A stretch of 6,158 bases of DNA from Clostridiales bacterium (GTDB taxonomy: Bacteria; Bacillota; Clostridia; Lachnospirales; UBA12420): NCBI GenBank assembly GCA_003452395.1, contig DMOI01000051.1:1-6158 (forward strand), in the 5' to 3' direction. The stretch's first letter is position 1, and each line of letters begins with the position of its first letter. The notes beneath the pieces are model-generated. The model was not told the DNA's origin. It ran no database searches and was given only the letters and a program-made list of their open reading frames with translations. Positions 1-5,843 of this stretch are shown in pieces. Both the position numbers and the translations under genes were made by a program.

Positions 1-888
1 TCAACACAAACAATAACAGTAGCAGCCGGAGTAGCAACATCAGAAGCCAATGGAGGAACTACACTTGGAAACAGTAAAAGTATAGTACTGGCCTTGACAG
101 GAGCGGACCTAGTAGTAGGGAAATATATAATATTTGGGAGATATAAGATAGACCCAGCAGATGCAGGAGAAACAGGAGAAGACATTATATGGAGAGTGAT
201 CAAGAAAGAAGATAAAGATAGTAATGGAACGCAAGATGTAATGCTAGTAAGTGATAAAATAATAACCTTTAAAGCTTTTGACGCAAGTGGACTAAACTCT
301 GGATTAGGAGATAACTACTGGCCAAATAGTAACATAAGAGACTGGCTAAACAGTAATCAATCAGCAGGGAATGTAACATGGACACATGCAGGACCAACGG
401 AAAGTAATTTTAATAATTATGCAACAAAGGCAGGATTTTTAGCAAACTTCACAGCTACAGAGCAAGGTAAAATAGTACCAGTAGAATTAACAACACCAAC
501 AAGAACAGCAACATATGGGGGAACCCCAGTAGTAACAAACAATGAAAAAGTATTTATATTAGAACAATCAGAGTTATCCCTATTAACAACAGCAGGGTAT
601 GAAAACTACATAACACAAGCAACCCAAAAAGCAATTAATGAGGGAAATGCAGGACTAGAGCCAGCAAATATAAGTACAGCATGGTTATACTGGACGAGAA
701 CACCTTATACAGCCAATTCGTCTGACGTTATGTATGTTTATTCGGATGGATTGGTGGACTACAACAACGCCTATGGTGGTATACGCGGAGTTCGCCCAGC
801 TTTGTACTTAAACTCGTCGAGTATGACGTTAGGTGCTGAGAATGGAGCGACAGCAGCAACGGCATACACAATAACGAATCTCAACTAA
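1..888 (+). CDS. Partial DUF6273-like domain protein, probably extracellular (5' end outside window)
   Basis: The frame is open from base 1, so the gene enters from the left; a TTG at 94 lies inside it and is not needed as a start. 295 residues are visible. Residues ~40-275 match what I know of DUF6273: an opening GKYIIFGRY, then IIWRVI, then NSNIRDWLNS, a central EKVFILEQSE block, and a closing YWTRTP (230-235) leading to GVRPALYLN (263-271). The family is common in Clostridia, often as many paralogues on large secreted proteins, and its C-terminal part resembles lectin-like/sulfatase-modifying folds; its biochemical role is not established. The preceding ~35 residues are Thr/Ala/Gly/Val-rich, like the end of a repeat or Ig-like stalk. 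No anchor (LPXTG) or membrane helix follows. Codons up to ~710 end mostly in A and use AGA; from ~712 to ~842 they end in C, T or G and use CGC twice (see findings). A terminator-like hairpin lies at 1008-1037. The domain call is fairly sure, the function is unknown. Confidence 0.8.
   Translation, partial: STQTITVAAGVATSEANGGTTLGNSKSIVLALTGADLVVGKYIIFGRYKIDPADAGETGEDIIWRVIKKEDKDSNGTQDVMLVSDKIITFKAFDASGLNSGLGDNYWPNSNIRDWLNSNQSAGNVTWTHAGPTESNFNNYATKAGFLANFTATEQGKIVPVELTTPTRTATYGGTPVVTNNEKVFILEQSELSLLTTAGYENYITQATQKAINEGNAGLEPANISTAWLYWTRTPYTANSSDVMYVYSDGLVDYNNAYGGIRGVRPALYLNSSSMTLGAENGATAATAYTITNLN
712..842 (+). other. Compositionally distinct C-terminal cassette, candidate variable region
   Basis: Within the DUF6273-like gene this stretch (residues ~238-280) abandons the A-ending codons of the preceding 700 bases: it uses TCG, GAC, GTT, TAC, AAC, GCC and CGC. 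It encodes the segment between the conserved YWTRTP and the GVRPALYLN end, the part that differs most between paralogues of this family as I remember them. Many codons in the likely variable positions are of NNC/NNT type (GAC TAC AAC AAC GCC TAT GGT GGT), the pattern left when AAC/AAT codons of a template repeat are mutated at adenines. No template repeat, reverse transcriptase or accessory gene of a diversity-generating retroelement is in the window, so this is a hypothesis. Gene conversion from a paralogue is the alternative. Confidence 0.4.
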
Positions 889-892
889 GTAA

Positions 893-1009
893 ATTCTAGA
901 AGGGTTTGATTATTTTGGAGGTATTATATTTTTAACACAAACTAGAGGGAATACTAATGAAATTGATAAGTGCATAACTACTGATGGAGACTGGATTTAT
1001 TATTCTTAA
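893..1009 (+). pseudogene. Possible decayed 3' remnant of a WIYY-repeat surface protein
   Basis: Between the TAA at 890-892 and the TAA at 1007-1009 one frame stays open for 38 codons, without a usable start, and ends in CITTDGDWIYYS. A TDG..WIYY pattern is typical of the repeat units of DUF5050-like beta-propeller/cell-surface proteins in Clostridia. A short frame of this size can be open by chance in AT-rich DNA, so only the WIYY ending argues for a remnant. Read literally, the same region has GGAG at 917-920 but no start codon at a suitable distance in this frame; an ATG at 957 in another frame stops after five codons. Treat it as a weak suggestion of gene decay or rearrangement downstream of the DUF6273 gene. 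Confidence 0.2.
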
Positions 1010-1037
1010 AAATTACAACAAAGGGTTGTAATTTTTT
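1008..1037 (+). terminator. Intrinsic-terminator-like hairpin after the DUF6273 gene
   Basis: A perfect 12-bp stem (1008-1019 pairing with 1025-1036) encloses a 5-base loop. The descending arm ends in six T (1032-1037), so the T tract is partly in the stem. The ascending arm begins with five A, which would give a shorter T run for transcripts on the other strand, so it may work in both directions. The stem is AT-rich and therefore weaker than a textbook terminator. It lies 120 bases after the stop of the upstream gene and overlaps the -35 box of the next promoter. Confidence 0.6.
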
Positions 1038-1054
1038 GGTTTAGGGTCTATAAT
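1026..1054 (+). promoter_or_regulatory. Probable sigma-A promoter of mgtE
   Basis: A perfect -10 box TATAAT (1049-1054) lies exactly 17 bases after TTGTAA (1026-1031), a 4/6 match to the -35 consensus. Transcription would begin near 1061 and give a leader of about 73 bases before the mgtE ATG. The -35 box is inside the descending arm of the terminator hairpin, so end of one unit and start of the next share the same bases. Confidence 0.65.
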
Positions 1055-1066
1055 TAGAAAGGATGC

Positions 1067-1105
1067 ATTCATAATTTGAATCTTTCAAAACTGTGCATTG
1101 TGCAC
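1067..1105 (+). other. Two small inverted repeats in the mgtE leader
   Basis: ATTCA-(5)-TGAAT at 1067-1081 and GTGCA-(3)-TGCAC at 1093-1105 are perfect 5-bp inverted repeats between the predicted transcription start and the ribosome binding site. They could be a small leader structure or protein-binding half sites; both are short enough to arise by chance. The leader is far too short for an M-box (ykoK) Mg2+ riboswitch, which needs roughly twice this length. Confidence 0.25.
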
Positions 1106-1133
1106 TGAGAACTTAATAAAGGCGGTGATTTTC

Positions 1134-2471
1134 ATGTATAAAAAGCTTATGGAATTAATTGAGGAAAAGAAGTATCAGCAAGTTAAAAGAGAATTAATGG
1201 AAATGAATGAAGCTGACGTTGCAGAAGTACTAGAAAATATAGATGATGGGGCGACTGTAATTAAAATAATCAGGTTGTTACCTAAAGATTTAGCGGCTGA
1301 AGTATTCTCATATCTCCGTGTTAACACGCAAAGAAACATTGTAGAGACATTTACGGAAAGAGAACTCACAAAGTTAATAGAAGAATCATATTTTGATGAT
1401 GTAATAGACTTGATCGAGGAAATGCCTGCAAGTGTTGCTACGAAGATTATTAAGAGTGTAGGCAAAGATAAGAGGGCACTTATTAATCAGTTTTTAAATT
1501 ATCCAGAGGATTCGGCTGGAAGCATAATGACTATTGAGTATATTGATTTAAAAGAAGATATGACAGTAGGGAAGGCAATTGAAAATATAAAACAATTGGA
1601 TTTGGATGATGAGAATATAAATATTTGCTATGTAACAGATGCGACTAGAGTTTTGAAAGGAGTTGTCCCTCTACATAAATTGATTTTACTTGATGATAAT
1701 GTAAAGATAGGCAAAATCATGGAAGAGGAAACTGTTGCCATAAATACAAATGAAACTAGCGAGAATTGTGCAAATATATTTAAAAAATATGATATAGTTA
1801 CTGCACCAATTGTGGATAATGAAAATAGGTTAGTGGGGATAATAACTATAGATGATATCGTGGACGTTATCGAGCAAGAAGCAACAGAAGACATCCAGAT
1901 GTTAGCCGGTATATCTCCATCTGACGAAGGTTATCTTGAGTCAAATGCTGCAAGTCTTGCTAAAAATAGAGTTGTATGGTTACTTGTGCTAATGGTATCA
2001 GCAACCTTGTCAGGCATGATAATAAGGGAATATGAAACTTTATTACAATCAGTGGTTGTGCTAGTAGCATTTTTACCTATGCTAATGGGTACAGGAGGGA
2101 ACTCGGGCTCACAGGCGTCTACACTTGTAATAAGAGGACTTGCACTAGAAGAGATAAAGATAGTGGATGTGCTTAAAGTATTATGGAAGGAAATACAGGT
2201 AGGATTTTTGGTAGGGATAACGCTTGCAGTAGTAAATTTTGGTAGGATAATTTTATTTGAAGATGTAGAAACAAAAGTAGCCATAGTTGTTTGTGCAACA
2301 TTGTTTTTCACAGTTATGATTGCAAAGATGATAGGAGGAGTGCTTCCAATAGCGGCAAAGAAGCTAAAATTAGACCCAGCAATAATGGCTGCACCACTTA
2401 TAAGTACTATGTCAGATGTACTGGTTTTATTGATTTATTTAAATATGGCAAAACTGTTACTAGGAATATAA
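1134..2471 (+). CDS. mgtE: Magnesium transporter MgtE
   Basis: A 445-residue dimeric Mg2+-selective channel of the cytoplasmic membrane. The ATG at 1134 is chosen because AAAGGCGGTGA (1118-1128) lies 5 bases before it; a TTG 12 codons upstream has no ribosome binding site. Domain order is that of the family: superhelical N domain (~1-122), tandem CBS domains (~123-250, starting with the YPEDSAG motif at 123-129), a plug-helix region (~251-278) and five membrane helices (about 279-298, 303-320, 355-375, 380-405, 420-443). The hallmark pore motif MGTGGNSGSQAST is at 318-330, and the TM5 acid, equivalent to the ion-coordinating Asp of Thermus MgtE, is Asp428 in TMSD. The acidic CBS/N region fits closure of the channel by bound cytosolic Mg2+, as known for the family. 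Complete, of normal length, transcribed from its own promoter at 1026-1054. No terminator is evident after it, so read-through into gltX is possible. Confidence 0.93.
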   Translation: MYKKLMELIEEKKYQQVKRELMEMNEADVAEVLENIDDGATVIKIIRLLPKDLAAEVFSYLRVNTQRNIVETFTERELTKLIEESYFDDVIDLIEEMPASVATKIIKSVGKDKRALINQFLNYPEDSAGSIMTIEYIDLKEDMTVGKAIENIKQLDLDDENINICYVTDATRVLKGVVPLHKLILLDDNVKIGKIMEEETVAINTNETSENCANIFKKYDIVTAPIVDNENRLVGIITIDDIVDVIEQEATEDIQMLAGISPSDEGYLESNAASLAKNRVVWLLVLMVSATLSGMIIREYETLLQSVVVLVAFLPMLMGTGGNSGSQASTLVIRGLALEEIKIVDVLKVLWKEIQVGFLVGITLAVVNFGRIILFEDVETKVAIVVCATLFFTVMIAKMIGGVLPIAAKKLKLDPAIMAAPLISTMSDVLVLLIYLNMAKLLLGI

Positions 2472-2497
2472 GTAGAGAAAATAGAAAACAATAATTG

Positions 2498-2525
2498 TTG
2501 CAAAAGTTGGAATAAATGGTATAAT
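2498..2525 (+). promoter_or_regulatory. Strong extended -10 promoter of gltX-cysS
   Basis: TTGCAA (2498-2503), a 16-base spacer and a perfect TATAAT (2520-2525) preceded directly by TGG, the extended -10 element. Transcription would start near 2532, leaving a leader of about 56 bases. That is too short for a T-box, so the operon is not under the tRNA-sensing control often seen for synthetase genes in this phylum. The gltX ribosome binding site AAGGAG is at 2571-2576, 11 bases before the ATG. Confidence 0.65.
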
Positions 2526-2587
2526 GTATAGATAAAAAATAGGAATGTCATTGATAACTATGACTGATTAAAGGAGAGATAAAACAT

Positions 2588-4045
2588 ATGGAAGTAAGGA
2601 CGAGATTTGCACCTAGCCCGACTGGGTTTATGCATGTAGGGAATATTAGATCAGCGCTATATACATATTTAATAGCGAAGAAACATGAAGGAACATTTAT
2701 TTTACGTATAGAGGATACAGATCAGAATAGATATGTAGAAGGGGCAGTTGAGAAAATATATAAGGACCTTAAAAACTTAGGTTTTATATGGCAGGAAGGA
2801 CCAGATGTAGGTGGAGATTATGGACCATATACACAAAGTGAAAGAAAGCCACTTTACATGGAGTATGCAAAGAAGCTTATAAAAAGTGGACATGCTTATT
2901 ATTGTTTTTGTGCGCAAGAAAGACTGGATGACCTTAGGAATAAGTATGCAGAAAATAATATGACATTTATGTATGATGGAATTTGTAGAGGGGTAGATGA
3001 TACAGAAGCTGATGAAAGAATAAAAAATGGAGAGGCATATGTTATAAGATTTAAGATGCCAAGGACAGGTACAACAAGTTATGATGATGTAATATATGGC
3101 AAACTAACTTTCAAAAACAGTGAACTTGATGATATTATACTTATAAAGTCAGATGGATTGCCAACATATAATTTTGCAAATGTGGTTGATGATTACACCA
3201 TGAAAATTAGTCATGTAGTGAGGGGAAATGAATATATATCTTCAACACCAAAATATAAGCTAGTATATGATGCTTTTGGTTTTGAGATGCCTAAAATAGT
3301 TCACCTTCCTATGGTTAATAAGCCTGATGGTTCAGGTAAAAAACTAGGTAAACGTGATGGAGACGTAACTTTTGATAGTTTGCTAGACAAAGGATATCTA
3401 AAAGAGGCAATTATTAACTTCATGGCTTTACTTGGTTGGAGTCCGGGTGGGGAAAATGAAATATTTAGTTTGAAAGAGTTAGAAGAAAACTTTAGTATAG
3501 ATGGCATAAGTAAATCTCCAGCAGTATATGATCAGGTCAAACTTAACTGGATGAATGGACTTTATATAAGAAAAGAAGACATAGAATATATAACAGAACT
3601 CAGCATACCATTTATAGTGGATGCAGGATTTATGACTGAAAGACAAGTAAAAGAAAAAAGAGAATGGATCAAAAAGGTAGTGAGTGCAGTAAGGGGAAAT
3701 GTTGAGTATTTAGCTCAAATACCAGAACACATAGGAATCTTCTTTGGGGATACAGTTACGGTAGAGAATGACGAGGCAAAAGAAGTACTAATAGGTGAGC
3801 ATGTACCCACAGTACTCAAAGCATTTAAGGCGAAAGTTGAGAATATAGACGAAGTTAATGAAGATTTTACTAAAGGTGTATTTAAGGAAATACAAAATGA
3901 GACAGGGATAAAAGGAAAGAATCTTTTTATGACTATAAGAGTAGCACTTACAGGTCAATGTCATGGGCCAGAGATGCCTGAGATATTGCAGATATTGGGT
4001 AAGGAAATGATGATAAAGAGATTAAAAAAAGCTATAAAGGAGTGA
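2588..4045 (+). CDS. gltX: Glutamate--tRNA ligase (GluRS)
   Basis: A 485-residue class Ib synthetase that activates glutamate with ATP and loads tRNAGlu in the cytoplasm. In Bacillota that lack GlnRS the enzyme is usually non-discriminating and also makes Glu-tRNAGln, which GatCAB amidates; whether that holds here cannot be read from this window. The Rossmann catalytic domain opens with RFAPSPTGFMHVGN, where HVGN (16-19) is the HIGH signature; the ATP-binding KMSKS counterpart is KKLGKR (251-256). FILRIEDTD (37-45) and the YNFANVVDD block (~194-202) are typical of GluRS. Cys106, Cys108 and Cys133 sit where some GluRS enzymes bind zinc, though the fourth ligand is not obvious. The helical anticodon-binding domain fills ~325-485. 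Full length. AAGGAG at 2571-2576 supports the ATG. First gene of an operon with cysS, 4 bases downstream. Confidence 0.96.
   Translation: MEVRTRFAPSPTGFMHVGNIRSALYTYLIAKKHEGTFILRIEDTDQNRYVEGAVEKIYKDLKNLGFIWQEGPDVGGDYGPYTQSERKPLYMEYAKKLIKSGHAYYCFCAQERLDDLRNKYAENNMTFMYDGICRGVDDTEADERIKNGEAYVIRFKMPRTGTTSYDDVIYGKLTFKNSELDDIILIKSDGLPTYNFANVVDDYTMKISHVVRGNEYISSTPKYKLVYDAFGFEMPKIVHLPMVNKPDGSGKKLGKRDGDVTFDSLLDKGYLKEAIINFMALLGWSPGGENEIFSLKELEENFSIDGISKSPAVYDQVKLNWMNGLYIRKEDIEYITELSIPFIVDAGFMTERQVKEKREWIKKVVSAVRGNVEYLAQIPEHIGIFFGDTVTVENDEAKEVLIGEHVPTVLKAFKAKVENIDEVNEDFTKGVFKEIQNETGIKGKNLFMTIRVALTGQCHGPEMPEILQILGKEMMIKRLKKAIKE
4037..4042 (+). promoter_or_regulatory. cysS ribosome binding site inside the end of gltX
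   Basis: AAGGAG occupies the last two sense codons of gltX, with the gltX TGA immediately after and the cysS ATG 7 bases beyond the site. This fixes the cysS start and suggests translational coupling of the two synthetases. Confidence 0.8.
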
Positions 4046-4049
4046 AAAT

Positions 4050-5456
4050 ATGAGATTGTATAATACATTAACACGCAATATAGAGGAGTTTATTCCAATA
4101 GAAGAGGGCAAGGTAAAGATGTATACTTGTGGGCCTACGGTCTACCATTATGCTCATATAGGGAACCTGCGTACGTATATATTTGAGGATGTACTAGAGA
4201 AAAGCCTAAAGTACCTCGGATACGTTGTAAATAGAGCTATGAATATAACTGATGTAGGACATATGGACTCAGATGCAGATACTGGTGAGGACAAGATGCT
4301 AAAGGGTGCAAAGAGAGAAAAGAAAACTGTGCTCGAGATAGCCGAGATGTACACACAAGCCTTTTTTGAAGACTGCGATAAACTAAATATAAGAAAACCA
4401 GATAATATAGCAAAAGCTACGGATATGGTAGATGAGTATATTGAAATGATAAAGGTGCTTGAGAAAAAAGGATATACATATTTCTCAAATGGGAATGTTT
4501 ATTTTGACATATCAAAACTTGAAAATTATACAAAACTTACAAATCAAAAAGTAGATGATTTGAAGGTAGCAGTAAGAGACGATATAGAAGAGGATAAATT
4601 TAAGAAAAACCCACTTGATTTTGGACTTTGGTTCACAAAATCAAAGTTTGACAACCAAGAGTTAAAGTGGGATTCACCATGGGGTGTAGGTTACCCAGGT
4701 TGGCACATAGAGTGCTCCGCAATTGCAAATAAGTTTTTGGGTGAGTATATAGATATACATTGTGGGGGAGTTGATAATATTTTCCCACATCATACAAACG
4801 AGATAGCTCAATCAGAAACTTACTGGGGACACAAATGGGTTAACTACTGGATGCATTCGGGACACTTAAATGACCAGACTGGCAAAATGAGTAAGTCTAA
4901 AGGGGAGTTTTTGACGGTAGAGTTAATAGAGAGTAAGGGATATAATGGTCTAGATTATAGGTTCTTAGTGTTACAATCTCACTATAGAAAACAACTTGTA
5001 TTTTCGTATGAAACACTCGACTCTGCAAGGGCTGCGCTAATAAAACTAAAAACAAAAATACAAGAAATTTTAGAAGATGCACTAACCTTAAACGTAAAAC
5101 ATGAAAATATAAAAGAATACATAGACAAATTTAAAAACTATATAGCAGATGATTTAAATACGGCAAATGTGGTTACATTAATATTTGATATTATAAAGGA
5201 TGAGAATTTAAACAGTGCAGAAAAAATCTATTTAATAAATGAAATGGATAAAGTATTATCTCTTGATTTATTGATATTAGAGGAAAAAGAAGTATCTGAG
5301 GAAGAGAAGAACATAATAGAAGACCTCATTAGTAAAAGAAATCAAGCAAAGGCAAATAAGGATTATGTGCTTGCAGATAGTATAAGAGGTAAGCTCGTAG
5401 ATATGAAGATAGAGATAAAAGACACTAGAGAAGGAACCATGTGGGAAAAAGTTTGA
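4050..5456 (+). CDS. cysS: Cysteine--tRNA ligase (CysRS)
   Basis: A 468-residue class Ia synthetase that makes Cys-tRNACys in the cytoplasm. The MYTCGPTVY opening carries zinc ligand Cys27, followed by HIGN (36-39, the HIGH motif). The other zinc ligands are in the expected places: Cys222 in WHIECSA, His247 and Glu251 in FPHHTNE, with the same 25- and 4-residue spacings as in the E. coli enzyme. Zinc selects cysteine over serine without an editing site. KMSKS is intact at 279-283. The C-terminal half is the helical DALR/anticodon region, ending in a family-typical VLADSIRGKLVDMKIEIKDTREGTMW. Length is normal and no key residue is missing. Co-transcribed with gltX. The genes that commonly follow in Bacillota (Mini-RNase III mrnC, then an rRNA methyltransferase) are not present; the coding block stops here. 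Confidence 0.97.
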   Translation: MRLYNTLTRNIEEFIPIEEGKVKMYTCGPTVYHYAHIGNLRTYIFEDVLEKSLKYLGYVVNRAMNITDVGHMDSDADTGEDKMLKGAKREKKTVLEIAEMYTQAFFEDCDKLNIRKPDNIAKATDMVDEYIEMIKVLEKKGYTYFSNGNVYFDISKLENYTKLTNQKVDDLKVAVRDDIEEDKFKKNPLDFGLWFTKSKFDNQELKWDSPWGVGYPGWHIECSAIANKFLGEYIDIHCGGVDNIFPHHTNEIAQSETYWGHKWVNYWMHSGHLNDQTGKMSKSKGEFLTVELIESKGYNGLDYRFLVLQSHYRKQLVFSYETLDSARAALIKLKTKIQEILEDALTLNVKHENIKEYIDKFKNYIADDLNTANVVTLIFDIIKDENLNSAEKIYLINEMDKVLSLDLLILEEKEVSEEEKNIIEDLISKRNQAKANKDYVLADSIRGKLVDMKIEIKDTREGTMWEKV

Positions 5457-5518
5457 CAACTGAATTTACGGTAACAGAAAAAGGACTACCGATAGGAAGC
5501 AAACAAAAAGAAGAATAA
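5441..5518 (+). other. Short coding-like fragment overlapping the cysS end
   Basis: A 25-codon frame from a GTG inside the last codons of cysS reads LTTEFTVTEKGLPIGSKQKEE after four leading residues and ends at TAA 5516-5518. The A-rich, purine-rich codons resemble real genes of this window, but there is no convincing ribosome binding site and I recognise no family. It may be a piece of a former gene or chance. Confidence 0.15.
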
Positions 5519-5520
5519 AG

Positions 5521-5589
5521 AAATATGCAACGGAAGTAACAACAGGAAAGAAAGACATACAACAAATATCAGAAAAACTAAAGAGCTAA
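5521..5589 (+). pseudogene. Possible 3' remnant of a lost gene
   Basis: This 22-codon stretch ends at TAA 5587-5589 and reads KYATEVTTGKKDIQQISEKLKS, a plausible amphipathic C-terminal helix. The frame is open back to the TGA at 5461-5463 but has no start codon or ribosome binding site. Composition matches the coding DNA around it and ends abruptly about 25 bases before the GC-rich repeat. A TTGKKD... helical tail is seen at the ends of various secreted or binding proteins, but the match is too short for a family call. Probably a scrap left by a deletion or insertion next to cysS. Confidence 0.25.
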
Positions 5590-5610
5590 ATTTAATCTCT
5601 TTGGGTCTAA

Positions 5611-5765
5611 TTCCCCGTCCGCTTGCGGCGCGCATGTCATTGCGAGGAGGTACTTTCGACGAAGCAATCTCATTGTTAAGCTAAAAGATGAGATCGCCAC
5701 GTCAGGAAGAACGCCTTCCTCGCGATGACAGAGAGATACCCCGTCGGCTTGCCGCGGGGGGATTC
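5611..5765. repeat. Composite GC-rich palindromic repeat element
   Basis: The core (5635-5730, 96 bp) is a long imperfect palindrome: TGTCATTGCGAGG at 5635-5647 pairs with CCTCGCGATGACA at 5718-5730 (12 of 13 matched, the odd pair a G-T wobble), and ATCTCAT (5667-5673) pairs with ATGAGAT (5688-5694) around a 14-base loop. It is flanked by two copies of a small hairpin module: CCCCGTCCGC-TT-GCGGCG on the left (5613-5630, 4-bp stem, outer arm lost) and an intact CCCCGTCGGC-TT-GCCGCGGGG on the right (5739-5759, 9 bp with one bulged T). The GTCATTGCGAGG...CCTCGCAATGAC ends belong to a type of dispersed palindrome that I recall from many unrelated bacterial genomes, usually intergenic and MITE/REP-like. 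No coding capacity, no clear target duplication. GC is far above the flanks. A transcript would fold strongly, but no T tract follows. Confidence 0.75.
5739..5759 (+). other. Stable GC hairpin at the right end of the repeat
   Basis: CCCCG/CGGGG and CGGC/GCCG arms with a TT turn and one bulged T. It is followed by GGATTC, not by T residues, so it is not a standard intrinsic terminator, although it could stall or protect the 3' end of read-through transcripts from cysS. Confidence 0.5.
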
Positions 5766-5777
5766 AATAAAAGCATA

Positions 5778-5808
5778 AAAAGGAGCGGTGATGAAATTTG
5801 AAAAATGA
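5778..5808 (+). other. Leader with good ribosome binding site and a five-codon ORF
   Basis: AAAAGGAG (5778-5785) stands 5 bases before ATG 5791, which reads MKFEK and stops at TGA 5806-5808. That stop overlaps a second ATG (5805) in the ATGA manner. From 5805 the frame MKEEIKTRLYIAR leads directly into the intron-like sequence at 5844. This could be the 5' end of a gene split by the intron, or chance. No promoter is obvious. Confidence 0.25.
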
Positions 5809-5843
5809 AAGAAGAAATAAAAACAAGGCTTTACATTGCTAGA

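Noticed and set aside
94..888. TTG at 94 as the true start of the first gene
   Set aside because: The frame is open upstream to base 1 with the same codon style, and no ribosome binding site precedes 94. The gene is a 3' partial.
1175..2311. Three minus-strand open frames inside mgtE
   Set aside because: They are antisense to a complete, well-supported mgtE, are Ser/Thr/Ile-rich as expected of shadows, and have no start signals.
2291..2494. 67-codon + strand frame overlapping the 3' end of mgtE
   Set aside because: It overlaps the TM5-coding region of mgtE in another frame and yields a low-complexity basic peptide without a ribosome binding site.
2526..2587. T-box or other riboswitch before gltX
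   Set aside because: The predicted leader is only ~56 bases and lacks room for a T-box stem I, specifier and antiterminator.
3301..5459. Minus-strand open frames inside gltX and cysS
   Set aside because: All are shadows of the two synthetase genes, with no promoter, ribosome binding site or domain.
5453..5481. Perfect TTGACA at the cysS stop as a promoter -35
   Set aside because: The bases 16-18 further on (about 5475-5482) are A/G-rich with no -10-like box.
5580..5602. AAAGAG...CTCTTT hairpin as the cysS terminator
   Set aside because: The stem is only 6 bp with an 11-base AT-rich loop, and it is followed by GGGTCTAA, not a T tract.
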